Shown here one piece after another: positions 11,701 to 26,092 of a stretch of DNA of 64,000 nucleotides. The DNA is from Chondrosia reniformis (Eukaryota; Porifera; Demospongiae; Chondrillida; Chondrillidae). The stretch lies in the NCBI GenBank assembly GCA_947172415.1, contig OX359199.1, positions 3,002,001-3,066,000 of the forward strand, given 5' to 3'. Both the position numbers and the translations under genes were made by a program. Below the pieces are notes generated by a model. The model had not been told where the DNA came from. It made no database searches and saw nothing but the letters and a program-made list of their open reading frames with translations. Numbering within the stretch: position 1 is the first letter of the stretch; every line of letters starts with the position of its first letter.

Positions 11701-13462
11701 ACTAGTTTTATGTACTTGTTGTATGCACTAATTGTATGTACTAGTTGTATTTACTAGTTGTATGTACTAGTTGTATGTACTAGATATATGTAGTAGTTGT
11801 GTGTACTAGTTACATGCACTAGTGGTATGTATAAGTTGGATGTAGTAGTTGTATGTGGTAGTTTTATGTACTAGATGTATGTTCTAGTTGTAGGTTCTAG
11901 TACTAGTTATACTAGGTTCTAAGTAAGTATTAGTGGTATGTAAATGATACCAGTTGTATGGCCTAATTTAATGTACTAGTTATATGTTCTAGTTGGATGA
12001 ACTAGTTGTGTGTAACAATTGTATGTATTTACTAGTTGCATGTACTAGTCGTATATATTTTTCTATAATTACTAGGTTTATGTGCATGTTCTAGTTTTAT
12101 ATAGCAGGTGTTTTTACTAGTTATATATCCTAGTTGTTTGTACTATTTGTATGTACTAGTTGTATGGACTAGTTGTAAGTACTAGTTGTCTGCACGCATT
12201 TTATGTACTAGTACTAGTTATATTTACTAGTTGTTGGTACTAGTTGTATGAATTAGTTGTATGTAGCAATTGTAAATACTAATCGTTTGTAGTAGTTTTA
12301 TGTATTAGTTGTTTGTACTAGTTGTATGTACTAGTTATGTGCAAGTTGTATGTACTAGTTGTACGTATATATTAGTTGTATGTAGTAGCTATCTACTAGT
12401 TGTATATACAAGTTGTAGTTCTAGTATTATGTACTCATTCTATGAAATACTTTTATGTACTAGTTTCTAGTTATATGTACCAGTTGTAAGTACTAGTGGT
12501 ATGTACGAGTTGTGTGTACTATTTATGTGTACTAATTGCATGCACTTGATGTATGTACTGGTTGTATATAGTGGTGGTAGTTTCCAGTACTAGTTATACT
12601 AGGTACTAGGTAGGTACTAGTTGCATGGAAGAGATACTAGTTGTATGTACTAGTTGGATGTACTATTATATGTACCAATTGTATATAGTAATTATATGTA
12701 TTAGTTGAGTGTAATTGTTGTATGTACTATTTGTATATACTATTTATATGTACTAGTTGTATGTGTACTGGTTGTATGAACTACTTATATGTACTCGTTG
12801 TATTTGTATGTACTAGATATATGTACTAGTTTTATGTATTAGATATATGTAGTAGTTGTATGTACAATTAGTACATACAACTATAACATTTTACAAGTCC
12901 ATGCAACTAGTACATAAAACTAGTAAATATAATTTGTATAACTACATACAACTAGTACCTACAACTTGAAAATATAACCAGTGCTAGTATGTACAACTAT
13001 TACATACAACTATTACATACAACCAGTACATAAAACTAGTGCCAACAGTTAGTAAATATTACCAGTACTAGTAGATACCACTAGTCAATACTACTAGTAC
13101 ATACAACTAGTACATACTAATAGTACATACAACAAGTATATACTAGTATTACATTCAAGTAGGAAATACAAGTAGTAAATACAACTAGGACATACAACTA
13201 GTTCATACAAAAAGTATATAAACCTAGTATATGACTAGTCCATACAGGTAGTACATACAAGTAGTTCATACAACTACTACATACAACTAGTACATACAAC
13301 TAGTACACACAATTAGTACATACAACTATAACATTCAACAAGTCCATGCAAGTAGTAGCTACAACAAGTAAATATAACTAGTGCTAGTACATACAACTAG
13401 CACCTACCTAGTACCTAGTATAACTAGAACCAGTACCTACAAGTAGTACTTTTAATAGTACT

Positions 13463-14194
13463 AAATTTCTACAAAAATAGTAGAAGATGTAGGGATGGCA
13501 CAAAAAGCACAGAAACAAGAAAGGGATGTTACACAGTGAGAGAATTATTTATGCATGAATCATACAACACCTTGCTTGTAGGATTTGTGCCATAAATAAT
13601 TCTTCACTGTGTAACATCCCTTTCTTGTTTCTGTGCTTTTTGTACCATCCCTACATCTTCTACTATTTTTGTAGAAAATTTTTATTATTCTCTAGTTTCT
13701 GTACTTTTTATGGAGCATAAGCTAGGAATTATATAATAGACCGTTTTGGTTTCATAATCTTCAACTGAATATGACGTCATTAAAATGGTGAATTTATTGA
13801 AGCCTTGACTCTAGGGCCACGAAAACCGTCATGCTCAATAATAACATTATCGCTCTCGCTTCTACAAAAGAATACAGCACGGAAATGTGGAGTATTTACG
13901 CTTCAGAAGTAGCCCGAAAACTAATTTCCTTGTTAGTTACAGCGGGCGAAGAAGATGAAGAAAATAAAGAAGAAGAAAACGAAAATGGGATATTTCAAAG
14001 TTTGCTCATTTGCTAGCGGAACACAATCGCTTGCCTTTAAGGCCAGTTTATAGCATGGCTGGTGTATTTTTAACTATACATAGCTTTTTTCGCCGATTTT
14101 CAGCCTATTTCGGATTTTCGCTCCCATACCATATGTATAGGGAAAACGAAACAAACCATACCATCCCTACATAGAGAGTACTACCATACTCTCT
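13463..14194 (+). mobile_element. Composite foldback element, near-complete copy
   Basis: A hairpin of about 215 bases at 13470-13685 has arms that both carry the ATGTAGGGATGG word. It is followed by a body of about 480 bases containing a palindromic TGACGTCA at about 13770, a GAAGAAGAT-rich tract, and a right terminus that is itself a small hairpin ending in ACTCTCT. The word ATGTAGGGATGG also lies in inverted orientation just inside the right end, so both ends share subterminal inverted repeats. The right side is intact and the extreme left AGAGA terminus is missing. A 61-codon frame (13831-14016) is not conserved between copies and is not called. No transposase is present; the superfamily is unknown. 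Confidence 0.75.
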
Positions 14195-16623
14195 GATATA
14201 CAAATAGAACATACAACTAGTTCATATAACTAGTACAAACAACTACTGCGTATAACTAGTCCATTTAAATAGTACACACCATAGTACATATAACTAGTAC
14301 ACACCACTAGTTCATACAACTAACACATACAACTAGTACCTATGACTATAACATACAAATTTACCTAGTACATATAAATAGTCCATACAACTAGTACATT
14401 AAACTAGAACTCCTACTATGAGCTACTACAAATGAATAGTACTTATACACATAACTAGGACATAAAAATAGTACATACAACTAGGACATATATCTAATAC
14501 ATAGAAATATAAGGAATACATATAAGTAGTACATACAAAAATTACACACAACTAGTCCATATAACTAGTACATACAACTAGTATCTAGTACATACAACTA
14601 GTACCTTCCTAGTACCTAATATAACTAATATTAGAATCTACAAATAGAACATACAACTAGTACATATAACTAGTACATAAAACTGGCACATATAACTAGT
14701 ACATATAAATAGTACATACAACTAGTTTATAAAACTAGTATATACAACTAGTACACGGAACTAGTATCTAGTACATACAACTAATACCTATCTAGTACCT
14801 AGTATAACTAGTACAAGAACCAACAACTAGTACTTACACATAGTACATACAACTAGTACATACTACTAGTTCATAGAACGAGTCCGAATACTAGAACATA
14901 CAACTTGTATATGCAACTAATACATAAATAATATTTATGACTAGTATATACATAAAACTAGTACATTCAGCCGGTACATAACTATTACATACAATTAGTA
15001 CATTCCACTAGTACAAACAATTAGAACAAACAACTACTACATACAACTTCTACATACAACTAGTATCTACAACTAGTAAATATAACTAGGACTAGTACAT
15101 AAAAGTCGTGCATACAACTAGTACATGCTACTAGTACATGCAACTAGTACATACCAAATAATACACACGACTAGAACATGCAATTAGTACTTGCAACCAG
15201 TACATTCAACTAGTACATACAACTAGAACAAACAACTAGGTCAAATAACTATTACATATACCTACTACATATACCCAGTAAATACACATATACCTAGTAA
15301 TTATATATAGTACATACAACTAGTACTTACAGCTAGGGCATACAACTAGTACATATAACTAGTCCATACACATATAACTGGTACTTATAAATAGTGCATA
15401 CACATAGTACATACAAAGTGTACATGCAACTAGTACATACAACTAGTACATACAACTATAAACTAGTACATACAACTAGTTCATAGAACGAGAACATAAT
15501 ACTAGAATGTACAACTTGTGTACACAACTAGTATATAGCTACTACATACAACTAGTTTATACGTAAAAGTAGTGTTGTCCAACTTGTATATAACTAGTCC
15601 CTACAACTAGTAAATATAACTAGTACTAGCATATAAACCTAGTACATGCAACTAGTACATCAAAATAGTACACACCACTACTACATACAACTAGTACATA
15701 ATACTAGTACAAACAACTAGGACATAAAACTAGTACATGCACCTACTACATATGACTAGTACATACACATATACCTAGAAATTATAAATAGTTCATACAA
15801 CTAGTACATACAGCTAGTGCATACAACTAGTAGAGATAACTAGTACACAAGCATATAACTAGTATATACACATATAACTGGTGCTTATAAATAGTACATA
15901 CACATAGTACATGCACCTAGTACATACAACTAGTACATACAACTAGAAACTAGTATATACAACTAGCTCATAGAACGAGTACAAAATACTAGAACGTACA
16001 ACTTGTATATACAAGTAGAACATAGCTACTACATACAAGTAAAAGCAACTAGGACATATAACTAGTACATACAACTAGTACATACAACTAGTATCTAGTA
16101 TGCAGAACTAGTACATATAACTAGTACACACACCTACTACATATAACTAATACATACACAAATATCCAGTTATTATAAATAGTACGTGCAACTAATACAT
16201 ACAACTAGTTCATAAAACTAGGACACCAACTAGACCATACAACTAGTATCTAGTACATACAACTAGTACCTTCCCAGTACCAAGTATAACTAGTACAAGA
16301 ACCTCCAACTAGTACATTCATCTAGTACATACAACTAGCACATACAACTAGTATATACATACAACTTGTACATATAACTAGTACACACACCTACTACATA
16401 TAACTAATACTTAAAAATATAACAAGTAGATATAAATAGTACAAACATCTACTACGTATAACTAGTACATATAAATAGTACATACACCTACTACATATAA
16501 CTAGGACATAAATATATAACTAGTACATATAAATAGTTCATCCATATAGTGCATAAAACTAGGACGTACAACTTGAAACCAGTAAACACAGCTAGTATAT
16601 ACATAAAACGATTACATTTAACT

Positions 16624-17117
16624 ATCATCTTCTTCGTCTGCTGAAACTAAGCACTGAAATAAGCTTTCAGGCTACTTCTGAAGCGAAAATACTTAAATTT
16701 TCCGTGCTGTATTCCTTTGTAGAAGCAAGAGTGATAACATTATTATTGAGCATGATGTTTTTGTGGCCCAAGATACAAGGCTTCAATACATTTGCCATTT
16801 GATGACATCATATCAGTCGAGGATTGTTAAACCAAAATGGTCTATTATATAATTCCTAGCTTATGCTCCATAAAAGTACAGAAACTAGAGAATATTAAAC
16901 ATTTTCTAGAAACATAGTAGATGTAGTCATGGCACAAAAAGCACAGAAACAGGAAAGGGATGGAAAACAGTGAAGAATTATTTATGTATGAATCCTACAA
17001 GCAAGGGTGTTGTGTTTCATGTATAAATAATTCTTCACTGTGTAAAATCCCTATCTTGCTTTTTGTGCCATCCCTACATCTTCTACTATTTTTGTAGAAA
17101 ATTTTTATAACTCTCTT
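16624..17117 (-). mobile_element. Composite foldback element, truncated copy (inverted partner of 5974)
   Basis: On the minus strand it begins with the AGAGAGT terminus at 17117, then the hairpin at about 16905-17105, then the element body. It stops at the same internal breakpoint as the 5974 copy, near CATCTTCTTCGTC. The shared breakpoint and shared flanks show that these two are duplicates of one truncated insertion. Confidence 0.75.
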
Positions 17118-19283
17118 ATACATTAAACTAGTACATACACTAGTATTTACAATTAGTAGGTACAACTAGTAACTAGTACATATAACTAGTACATCCAACT
17201 AGTACATACAACTAGTACAAAACAACTAGGACATATAACTAGTACACACAGCTACTACATATAACTAGTACATAAACATATACCTAGAAATTATAAATAG
17301 TTCATACAACTAGTACATACAGCTAGTACATACAACTAGAAACTAGTAATTACAATAAGCTCATAAAACGGGTATATAATACTAGAACAACAACTTGTAC
17401 ATACAACTAGTTCAATGCTACTGCATACAACTAGTGAAAACAACTAGGACATATAACTAGTACATACCTGGTACATATAACTAGTTCATAAAACAAGTAC
17501 ATACAACTAGTACACACAAATAGTAACTTCCTAGTACATTGTATATCGAGGACAAGAAGCCGCAACTATTACATACAACTAGGTCATACAACTAGTACAT
17601 ACAACTGGTACACACAAATAGTAACTTCCTAGTACATAGTATAACGAGTACAAGAAGTTGCAACTAGTACATACAACTAGGTCATACAATTAGAACATAC
17701 AACTAGTTCATAAAACTAGTACATACAACTAGTATCTAGTACATAAAACTAGTACCTAACTAGTAGCTAGTATAACTAATACAAAAACCTACAACTAGTA
17801 CATAAAACTGGCACATACAACTATTTCATACACATATAACTATTACATATAAATAGTACACATACAACTAGTACATGCAACTAATACATACACCTAGAAC
17901 ATACAACTAATTCATAAAACTAGTACATACAACTAGTACATACAACTAGTTCAAACAACTAGTAACAAGTACATATAATTAATAAATGCAACTAGTAAAT
18001 ACAGCTAGTACATACAACTAGTACATTCAACTAGTTCATAAAGCTTGTAATTAAAACTAGTACCTACCTAATACATACAACTAGTACCTACCTAGTACCT
18101 AGTATTACAAAAACATACAACTAGTTCCAACAACTAACACATTCAACTAGTATTTAAAACTAGCACATACAACTAGTATTTAAAACTAGTACATACAAGT
18201 AGTATATAGAACTACTACACACAACTAGTACATACAACTAGTACATGCAATTTGAAACTGGTACAAACAACTAGTACCTAAAGTGAGTACATAAACTTAG
18301 TATATACAACTACTACAGAACCTAGAAACTACGACATCCAATTAGTACATAGCTAGTACATACAACTAGTATATACATACAAATAGTACATACAATTAGT
18401 ACATACAACTAGTGCATACAACCAGTACATAAAAGTAGTTGAAACAACTTGAACATACAACTATTGCACAAATCTACCTACCACAAATACCCACCTGTTA
18501 CCTAGTAAAACTAGTAGAGGAACATATAATAACACATACAATAAGTACATGCAACTTGAGCATACAACTACTACATATAACTACATATAACTATCATATA
18601 TAAATAGTACATATACCTAGTTCGTACAACTCGTACATGCAAGTAGTATTTCCAACTACTACATACAACTAGTACATACAACTAGAAACTAGTACATACA
18701 ACATGTACATCAAACTAGTACTTAAAACTAGTACATACAACTACTACATACAAATAGTTCATTCAATTATATAGAACATACAACTACTACATGAAATAAG
18801 TACATACAACTAGTAATTATAACTCGTGCAAGGACGTACAACTGGTGATTTACTAGTACATGGAACTAGTAACAAGTATATATACCTAATACATACAACT
18901 AGTACATATAACTACAACAAATAAATAGTATCAACAAACAGTAAATACAATTTGTACACACAAATAGTATTACAATTAATACATAGAACTAGTATATACA
19001 ATTAGTACAAAATACTAGAAAATAGTACATACAACTAGTACTTAAAACTAGTAAATACAACTAGGACATACACCTAGTACATACAGCCTTTACATACAAC
19101 AACTATATACAACTAGAACATACAACTATTACATACAAATAATATAAATAACTCGTACATATACCTAGTATATATTACAAGTACATACCACAAGAACATA
19201 CAACTAGTATTTACAACTAGTACATTTACTAGAACTAGTACATAAAACTAGTAACGAGAACATACAACCAACACATACAACTA

Positions 19284-19588
19284 CTGTAATTCGGGAAAAT
19301 TTTGTTGTAGGCTCAAACCACGAAAAGTTATCACATGAAATATTTTTAACAACGAATAATAACACGTTAAACCGCCTATGTATATATAAATGCAACACAG
19401 CTGAGCGCGGCCAAAAAGGCTCTACTGCGATACCTGCAGCGCAAGGACGGTTTACCGGACCCAAAAGGGTGACTTTCGTCGGAAGAAACAGCAGCAACAA
19501 TCGCTTGTGCGACCCAGACCACGAAAATATTTAACACGAAAATATTTCCCACGAAAATTTCTGAACACAAACATTTCCCCAACTACGG
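19284..19588 (-). mobile_element. 305-bp TIR element, copy 2
   Basis: It is the inverted counterpart of the element at 1319. It is bounded by TA at 19282-19283 and 19589-19590, with ends CTGTAATTCGGG and, reversed, CCGTAGTTGGGG. The array to each side is the same as around copy 1, read backwards. Overlapping frames of 98 and 68 codons on the minus strand are incidental. Confidence 0.8.
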
Positions 19589-22095
19589 TAGTTCATACAA
19601 AATGTACATATAACTAGGACATACAACTAGTACAACAATTAGAACATACAATTGGTACAACTAATTCTTTCAAGTCGTGTACATACAACTTATACATACA
19701 AGGAGTACAATTGATTAAAACATACAAATATAACTAGTACATATAAACAGTACATCAAACTAGTTCAAACTACTAGTACATATAACTAGAACATACAACT
19801 AGTACATACGACTAGTACATACAAATAGTACTACAACTAATACAAAGACCTAGTACACACAATTAATACGTTCAACTAGAAACTAGTGCAACAAGTATAT
19901 TGAACTAGTAGATACCACTAGTATATGTAACTGTTAGATACAACTGGTACATACAACTGTTACATTCAATTATATTAAACATGTACATAGAACTAGTGCA
20001 TAAAATTAGTACATACCACTAGTACTTACAACTAGTAACTAGTACATAAAACTGGAAAACATACAACCAGGACATAACTAGTACTTTCATATACAATTAG
20101 TAGATATCACTATTACAATCAACTAGTAAATATAACTAGTACCTACAACTACTATAGATAACTAGTATATACAACTAGTACATACAACTAGTACAAAAAA
20201 TTAGTACAAACAAATAATAAATACAACTACTATGTACAACTAGTTCATACAACTAGTAGATAAACTTTTTACACACAACACGTACATTGAACTAGTGCAT
20301 ATAAATAGTACATACAACTAGTACATACAACTAGTAACTACTACAACAACTAAAATATACAACTAGTTCATATAACTAGTAAATACACCTGGTACATGCA
20401 AATGGAATCTGTTACATTTAACTAGTACCTACTGAGTACCTAGTTTAACTACTACTAGAACCTACAACTAGTATATACAACTAGTCCATACACATATAAC
20501 TAGTACATACAATTGGCACCTATAACTAGTAAATGAAACTAATACTAGTACATACAACTAGTTCAGAAAACTATTAAATGCAACTAGAACATACAACTAA
20601 TACATAACTAGTACATACAACTAATATATAGAACTATTATATACAATTAGTACATATAAGTATTACATACCACTAGTACATATAACTGGTACCTACAACT
20701 AGTACATATAATTAGTACATACAATTGGCACCTACAACTACTAAATATAACTAATAGTAGTACATACAACTAGTTCAGAAAATTAGTACAAACAATTAGT
20801 AAATACAACTACTACATACAACTAGTGCATACAACTAGTTCATACAACTTTTACACACAACATGTAAATAGAACTAGTGCATATAAGTAGTAGATACAAC
20901 TAGAACATACAACTGGTATATACAACTAGTTCAAATAACTAGTAAATACAACTCCTACATACAACTAGTATATAAAACTATTATATACAATTAGTACATT
21001 CAACTATTACATTCAACTAATACATATAACTAGTACCTACAACTAGTTAACATAACTAGTACTCGTACATACAACTACTTATGACCTAGTATAACTAATA
21101 CTAGAACCTACAACTAGTACATATAACTAGTACATAGAACTAGTAAATACAATTAGTACATCAAACTAGTGCCTACAACTAGTACATGAAACTACTAACC
21201 AGTACATATAACTAGTACATACAACTACTATATACAACTAGTACAAACAATTAGTACATACAAATAGTATATTCACCTAGTACACCCAACTAGTACTTCA
21301 ACTAATACAAAGAACTAGTCCACACAATTAGTAAGTACAACTAGAAAATAGTACATACAACTAGTACATATATACAACTAATACGTTCAACTAGTACATG
21401 CAACTAGTACATACAACTTTTACACACAACACATACATAGAACTAGTGCATAAAACTAATTCAATAAACTTGTACATACAACTAATACATACAACTAGTA
21501 ACTAGTACATACAACTAGTACATACAGATAGGGCATACAACTGGTATATACAACTAGTACAACAATTAGTACAAACAAATAGTATATTCAACTAGTACAC
21601 CCAACTAGTACTACAACTAATACAAAGAACTAGTCCACACAATTAGTAAGTACAACTAAAAACCAGTAAATACAACTAGTACATATATACAACTATTAGG
21701 TACAATTAGTACATACAACTAGTACATACAACTTTTACACACAACACGTACATAGAACTAGTGCATAAAACTAATTCAATAAACTTGTACATACAACTAA
21801 TACATACAACTAGTAACTAGTACATACAACTAATATATATATAACTAGTCCATATAAGTAGTACATACAACTAGTTCATACAATTAGAACATACAGCTGC
21901 AACATACAAGTAGTACCAAACTAATACTTACAACTAGTAAACATAACTTGTACTAGTACATACAACTAATACTTTCAACTAGTAAATATTACCCGTACAA
22001 ATTTATATATACAACATGTTAATACAACTACTTCATACAACTGGTACATAACTAGTAGATGCAGGTATTAAATACAACTAGTATATAATAATATA

Positions 22096-22917
22096 ACAGT
22101 GTGTTAGAACCAATGACATAAGGGCCCAAGCTATCTCTGTGTTACAACCTGATGTACTTGCTATATCTGAAACAAGGTTACAGATTAATGAGTCTATAAA
22201 AGTGGATAATTATAAGTGGGTTGGGAATAATCAGAAGCAGACACAGCAAAGAGCCTTGCATGGGTCAGGGGGAGTGGGCCTCATAATTAACAATAGCCTA
22301 ACCACAAAGTATGACATTCAGGTACTAGATGATTCACACGAGGACATTCTTTGGGTTTTGCTTGATGCAATAAGGGAGGAGGATAGAGAAGACAGCCTAG
22401 TAGTGGGTGTGTGCTATATGCCACCATTTGGTAGTTCAAGAGGGGAACACCCTGATGCCTTTTTCGATAGTTTGATAACCTGTTTACACCAATATTATAG
22501 TTTAGGCTCTGTTGTTATATGTGGGAATCTAAATGCTAGATGTGGTTATGAGGTGGACCTCCATGAAGACTACATTGGAATTATTCCCAGTGGGCAGGCA
22601 ATTCTTGAAATTTAAAACCCGAGTGGAGATATGTTACTGCAGTTTTTAAAGGACTGCAAGTTATGAATGGTTAATGGAAGGTCTGGTGAGGACAACTTTA
22701 TTTGTGTATCCCCAAAGGGACGATCTGTACTTGATTTCTGAATTGTGGAGGGTGACTGCTTCTCTAATGTGACTAACTTTTAGTTAAAACACTATCAGAG
22801 TGTTTTTGGAAGAGACTAACATAGTGGAAAGGGAACGGTTGCCTGATCATTCAATAATCAGCTGGGAATTATATGGAGCTGTGCCAGCATACAGGACTAA
22901 GAAAGAGCAGGGTTTAT
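22096..22917 (+). pseudogene. AP-endonuclease domain fragment of a LINE, copy 1
   Basis: The frame open from about 22100 to 22615 reads NDIRAQAIS, then PDVLAISETRL, with the catalytic Glu in SETR. It continues to VVGVCYMPPFG and VVICGNLNARCG. These are the landmarks of an exonuclease-endonuclease-phosphatase domain, as in AP-endonuclease LINEs. The usual GDFNAR is GNLNAR here, replacing a catalytic Asp. After TAA at 22613 the reading continues with stops through GRSVLDF and PDHSIIS, which holds the C-terminal catalytic His region. Both LINE ends are missing and no RT follows, so it is an internal fragment embedded in the array. A second copy is at 60497-62798. Confidence 0.8.
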
Positions 22918-24150
22918 AACTAGTAAATACAGCTAGTACATACAACTAGTACATATAAATGGCACCTACAACTAGTAAATATAACTAGTACTAGTACATA
23001 CAACTAGTTCAGAAAAGTAGTAAATACAACTAGTACATACAACTAGTACAATACTAGAACATACAACTTATATATAGAACTACTATATACAATTAGTATA
23101 TATAACTATTACATTCAACCAGTACATATATATAACTAGTACCTACAACTAGTACATATAACTAGTACATAAAACTAGTGCGTACAACTAGTACTCACAA
23201 TGGTTACTACAACTAGTAACTTGAACTAGTCCATAGAATGAATGCATCATAACTAGTACAAAAACTGTTACATACAACTAGTTCATAGAAATAGTACATA
23301 CAATAAGTACTGAAAACTAGTACACACAACTAGTTCTACAACTAGTAGATAAAACGAATACATAACAACTGGAACATACAACTTGTATATACGAGTATAT
23401 GGCCACTACATATAACTAGTATATAATTACAACTATTACATACAGCTGGTACATAACAAGTACATACAACTTGTACATAGTACGAGTACATAAAACTAGT
23501 ATATCCAACTACTACATAAACAATAAACTGGTACAGACAACTACTACATCCAACTACTACACACAACCAGTGGCTACAACTAGTAAATATAACTATTACA
23601 AGTACATCCAACTAGGTCATACAATTAGTACATACAATTAGCACATTCAATTAGTACATACAACTAGTATATATAAGTAGTACGTTAAAGTAGTACTAAA
23701 AACTAGTACACACAACTAGTACCTACAGAGTACATCCTATAATGAGTACTAGAAACTACAACTAGTACATAAAGCTAGCCCATTCAACTAGTACAGGCAG
23801 CTAGTACATACAACTAGTACATACAGCTAGCGCATACAATTAGTACATATAACTAATACACACTCATATAACTAGTAAATACAAATAGTAAATACAACTA
23901 GTACTTACAACTAGCACATACAACTTGTACATATAACTAGTATATACAACTAATATCTAGTACACACAACTAATATATACATACAAACAGTACATTGAAC
24001 TTGTACAAACAATTAGCCCATACAACTACTATAAACAACTAGAACCTACAAATAGGTAATATAGCTAGTTCTAGTACATACAACTAGTATCTAGTACATA
24101 CAACTAGAACATACAACTAGTACAAGGCTAGTACATATAGCTAGTATATA

Positions 24151-24524
24151 TAGTGAATCCTCAATTAACCGAACCTCAATTATCCGGATCCTCGATTATG
24201 CAGATCGCAAAATTACCTTGCAGTGACATGTGCATTATGCAATTATGATACCAACGTATGTGAATGTGTCATGTTTCAGTCGCGCTAATATTTTTTGCTC
24301 AATCAAGGATGGCAGAGTCTACTAGCGCTGCGAAGCCTAAGCGAAAGAGAACAGTTTTAAGTATTGAATCAATAGGTGTTTTGTTGGCGTGCTTGTTCGT
24401 TCAAAGAAATCCTTCTACTGTTCTACATATTTGATTGTATTTCACTTATCCTACCTTTTCACTCATCCAAACCAAATTTTTATGCCATTTGATCAATGGG
24501 GTTTTGATAACCAAGGATTCACTG
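24151..24524 (+). mobile_element. pogo/Tigger-type DNA transposon remnant
   Basis: Terminal inverted repeats TAGTGAATCC and GGATTCACTG are flanked by TA (24149-24150 and 24525-24526). Within the left TIR, repeated AATTA.CCG words resemble Tigger/jerky ends. An ATG at 24309 starts MAESTSAAKPKRKRTVLS, which matches the basic start of CENP-B/jerky-like pogo transposases just before their helix-turn-helix. The frame then fails, and the DDE domain is deleted. It is an internally deleted, non-autonomous copy. It occurs once in the window. Confidence 0.75.
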
Positions 24525-25714
24525 TATATACAACTAGTACACAGAACTTGTACAAACAATAGAACATACAACTACTACATACAACTAGTACATAAACCTA
24601 GAACACACAACTAGTACACACAACTAGTACCCACAACTAGTACACACTCCTAGTACATACATCTAGTTACCAATACATGCAACTAGTAAATACAACTAGT
24701 AACTACCACTAGTATATATAACTAGTTCATACAACCATGACACACAACTAGTACATACAAGTAGTACTTTTATCTGCTTACAACTAAGACATACAATTAG
24801 TGCATACAATAAGTATTTACAACTAGGTACATGTAACTACATACAACTAGTTTTTACAACTAATACATACAACTAGTAACTACAACTAGTACATATAACC
24901 ATTATACACAACTATTACATACAGCTAGTACATAAATCTACATACCACTAGTGCATTCCATTAGTACATACTACTATTATTAGTAAATATAACTAGTACA
25001 TACAGGAATTACATACACCTAGTACATACAAGTAGGACATACAACTACACACAACTAGTATATACATAGATCTAGTATAGACAATTAGTACATTCAGACA
25101 GTTACTAGTACATACAACTAGTACATATAACTTTTACATACAACTAGTTCATACAATTAGTACATACCTCTAGTTACTAGTACATTCACCTAATAAATAT
25201 ATACAACTACTAAATACAACTAGTACCTACAATTAGTATATACAGATAGTTACTATTACATACAAATAGTACATACAACTAGTACATACATACAACGTAC
25301 ATATAACTCGTACACACAACTAGTTACTAGTACATAGAACAATTACACACACTTAAAAGTAAATTATATAACTACATAAAACTAGTACATTCAACTAGTA
25401 CATACAACTAGTAAATACAGATTCTTACTAGGATATACAACTAGTACATACAACTCCTACAAACAACTAGTACATATAAATAGTACATGCAACTACTTAC
25501 TACTACATATAACTAGTACATGCAACTGCTTACTAGTAAATACAACTAGTACATTCTACCAGCGCATACAACTAATTCATACGACCAGTACTACAATTAC
25601 CTCATAGAACTAATACATATAACCAGCACATATAGCTAGTTCATATGAATAGTACACATACCTAGTATATACAACTAGTACATATAATCAGTACATACAC
25701 ATATAACTAGTACA

Positions 25715-26092
25715 TAGATTTATAATTAATTCATAAAAGTTAATTGGACCTACATTCCTTTCATAAAATTAAATTTCATCATGTGTCTTAGTTAACCCCT
25801 TATTTAACTTTTGGCGCCAAAATAGTGTATATAAGGCCCCTAGCATAGTGAGCCAAGGATTCACAGAAGATCAAGATAAAGAAAAAGACAAAGACTCCCA
25901 GGATCACTGATGAAGGGTGGAATTCCCAGAAACGGCTGTCTGACCCAGTGGAGAAGATGAAAGAAGGGAAAAGAAGGAAGAAAAGACTACTGTATCTTCA
26001 TCTAAAGCTCTCTTTAGGTTTAGTTCCCCTATAGGCTCTTTTTACAGAATAGGCATATAGCATGTAGGAAAATGGTATCTTAGATTTTTCAT
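25715..26092 (+). mobile_element. PLE family B terminal piece, plus orientation
   Basis: It contains only the last ~380 bases of family B (from TAGATTTATAATTAATTC to the GATTTTTCAT end), including the hammerhead, and no coding sequence. It is the only family B piece in this orientation, matching the reversed polarity of the array block it lies in. It may be a solo terminal repeat or a severely 5'-truncated copy. A TATA-like stretch (GTGTATATAAGG, about 25826) precedes the ribozyme. Confidence 0.75.
25895..25953 (+). ncRNA. Hammerhead ribozyme of PLE family B, copy 2
   Basis: The core is CTGATGA at 25907-25913, GAAAC at 25929-25933 and GTC at 25938-25940. Stem I pairs GGATCA (25901-25906) with TGACCC (25941-25946), with one A/C mismatch. 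It continues beyond an internal loop with CTCC (25895-25898) to GGAG (25950-25953). Stem II pairs GGG with CCC, with an A/A mismatch at its base. Stem III has two pairs, A-U and C-G, around GGCT. Cleavage is predicted after C25940. The layout fits a type I hammerhead with minimal stem III, as known from Penelope-like elements. Confidence 0.78.

Larger units (their letters stand above)
1..12868 (+). repeat. Degenerate 13-bp tandem array, forward block 1
   Basis: Almost all DNA here that is not assigned to a mobile element consists of diverged copies of GTACTAGTTGTAT read on the plus strand. Unit length often shifts by a few bases and substitutions are frequent. A larger motif recurs irregularly every 200-700 bases: a 'GGTTCTAGTACTAGTTATAC' stretch followed by 'TAGGTACTAGGTAGGTACTAG', for example near 502, 5205, 9451, 10668, 11204, 11900 and 12573. 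This suggests higher-order repeats. Local doublets also occur, such as a 26-base (two-unit) repeat near 11327-11372. The gene-free stretches 1-1316, 1625-2845, 3026-3705, 4039-5973, 6466-7616 and 8806-12868 hold only this array. The strand changes at about 12868. No coding potential is credible in it. Confidence 0.95.
14200..24100 (+). repeat. Direct segmental duplication, copy D1 (partner about 42500-64000)
   Basis: Array variants, TE fragments and their order match about 42500-64000 in the same orientation: 14440 versus 42785, 15080-15300 versus 43310-43530, 16380-16600 versus 49560-49700, 17390 versus 50370, 18600 versus 52190, the TIR element 19284 versus 54155, 20430 versus 55140, 21040 versus 56230, the endonuclease fragment 22096 versus 60497, and 24070 versus 63970. 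D1 lacks the R2-type LINE, the CR1/L2-type LINE and PLE A. Boundaries are approximate. Confidence 0.85.

Noticed and set aside
13831-14016. 61-codon frame with an acidic EEDEEN tract in the foldback element (also 36665-36850)
   Set aside because: The frames do not correspond between copies, and the copy at 43891 has stops throughout. No coding conservation.
23342-23611. 89-codon minus-strand frame rich in Cys, Tyr and Val, and similar frames at 40290-40475 and 8691-8882
   Set aside because: It is a translation of the 13-mer array; the composition follows the repeat, with no domain.
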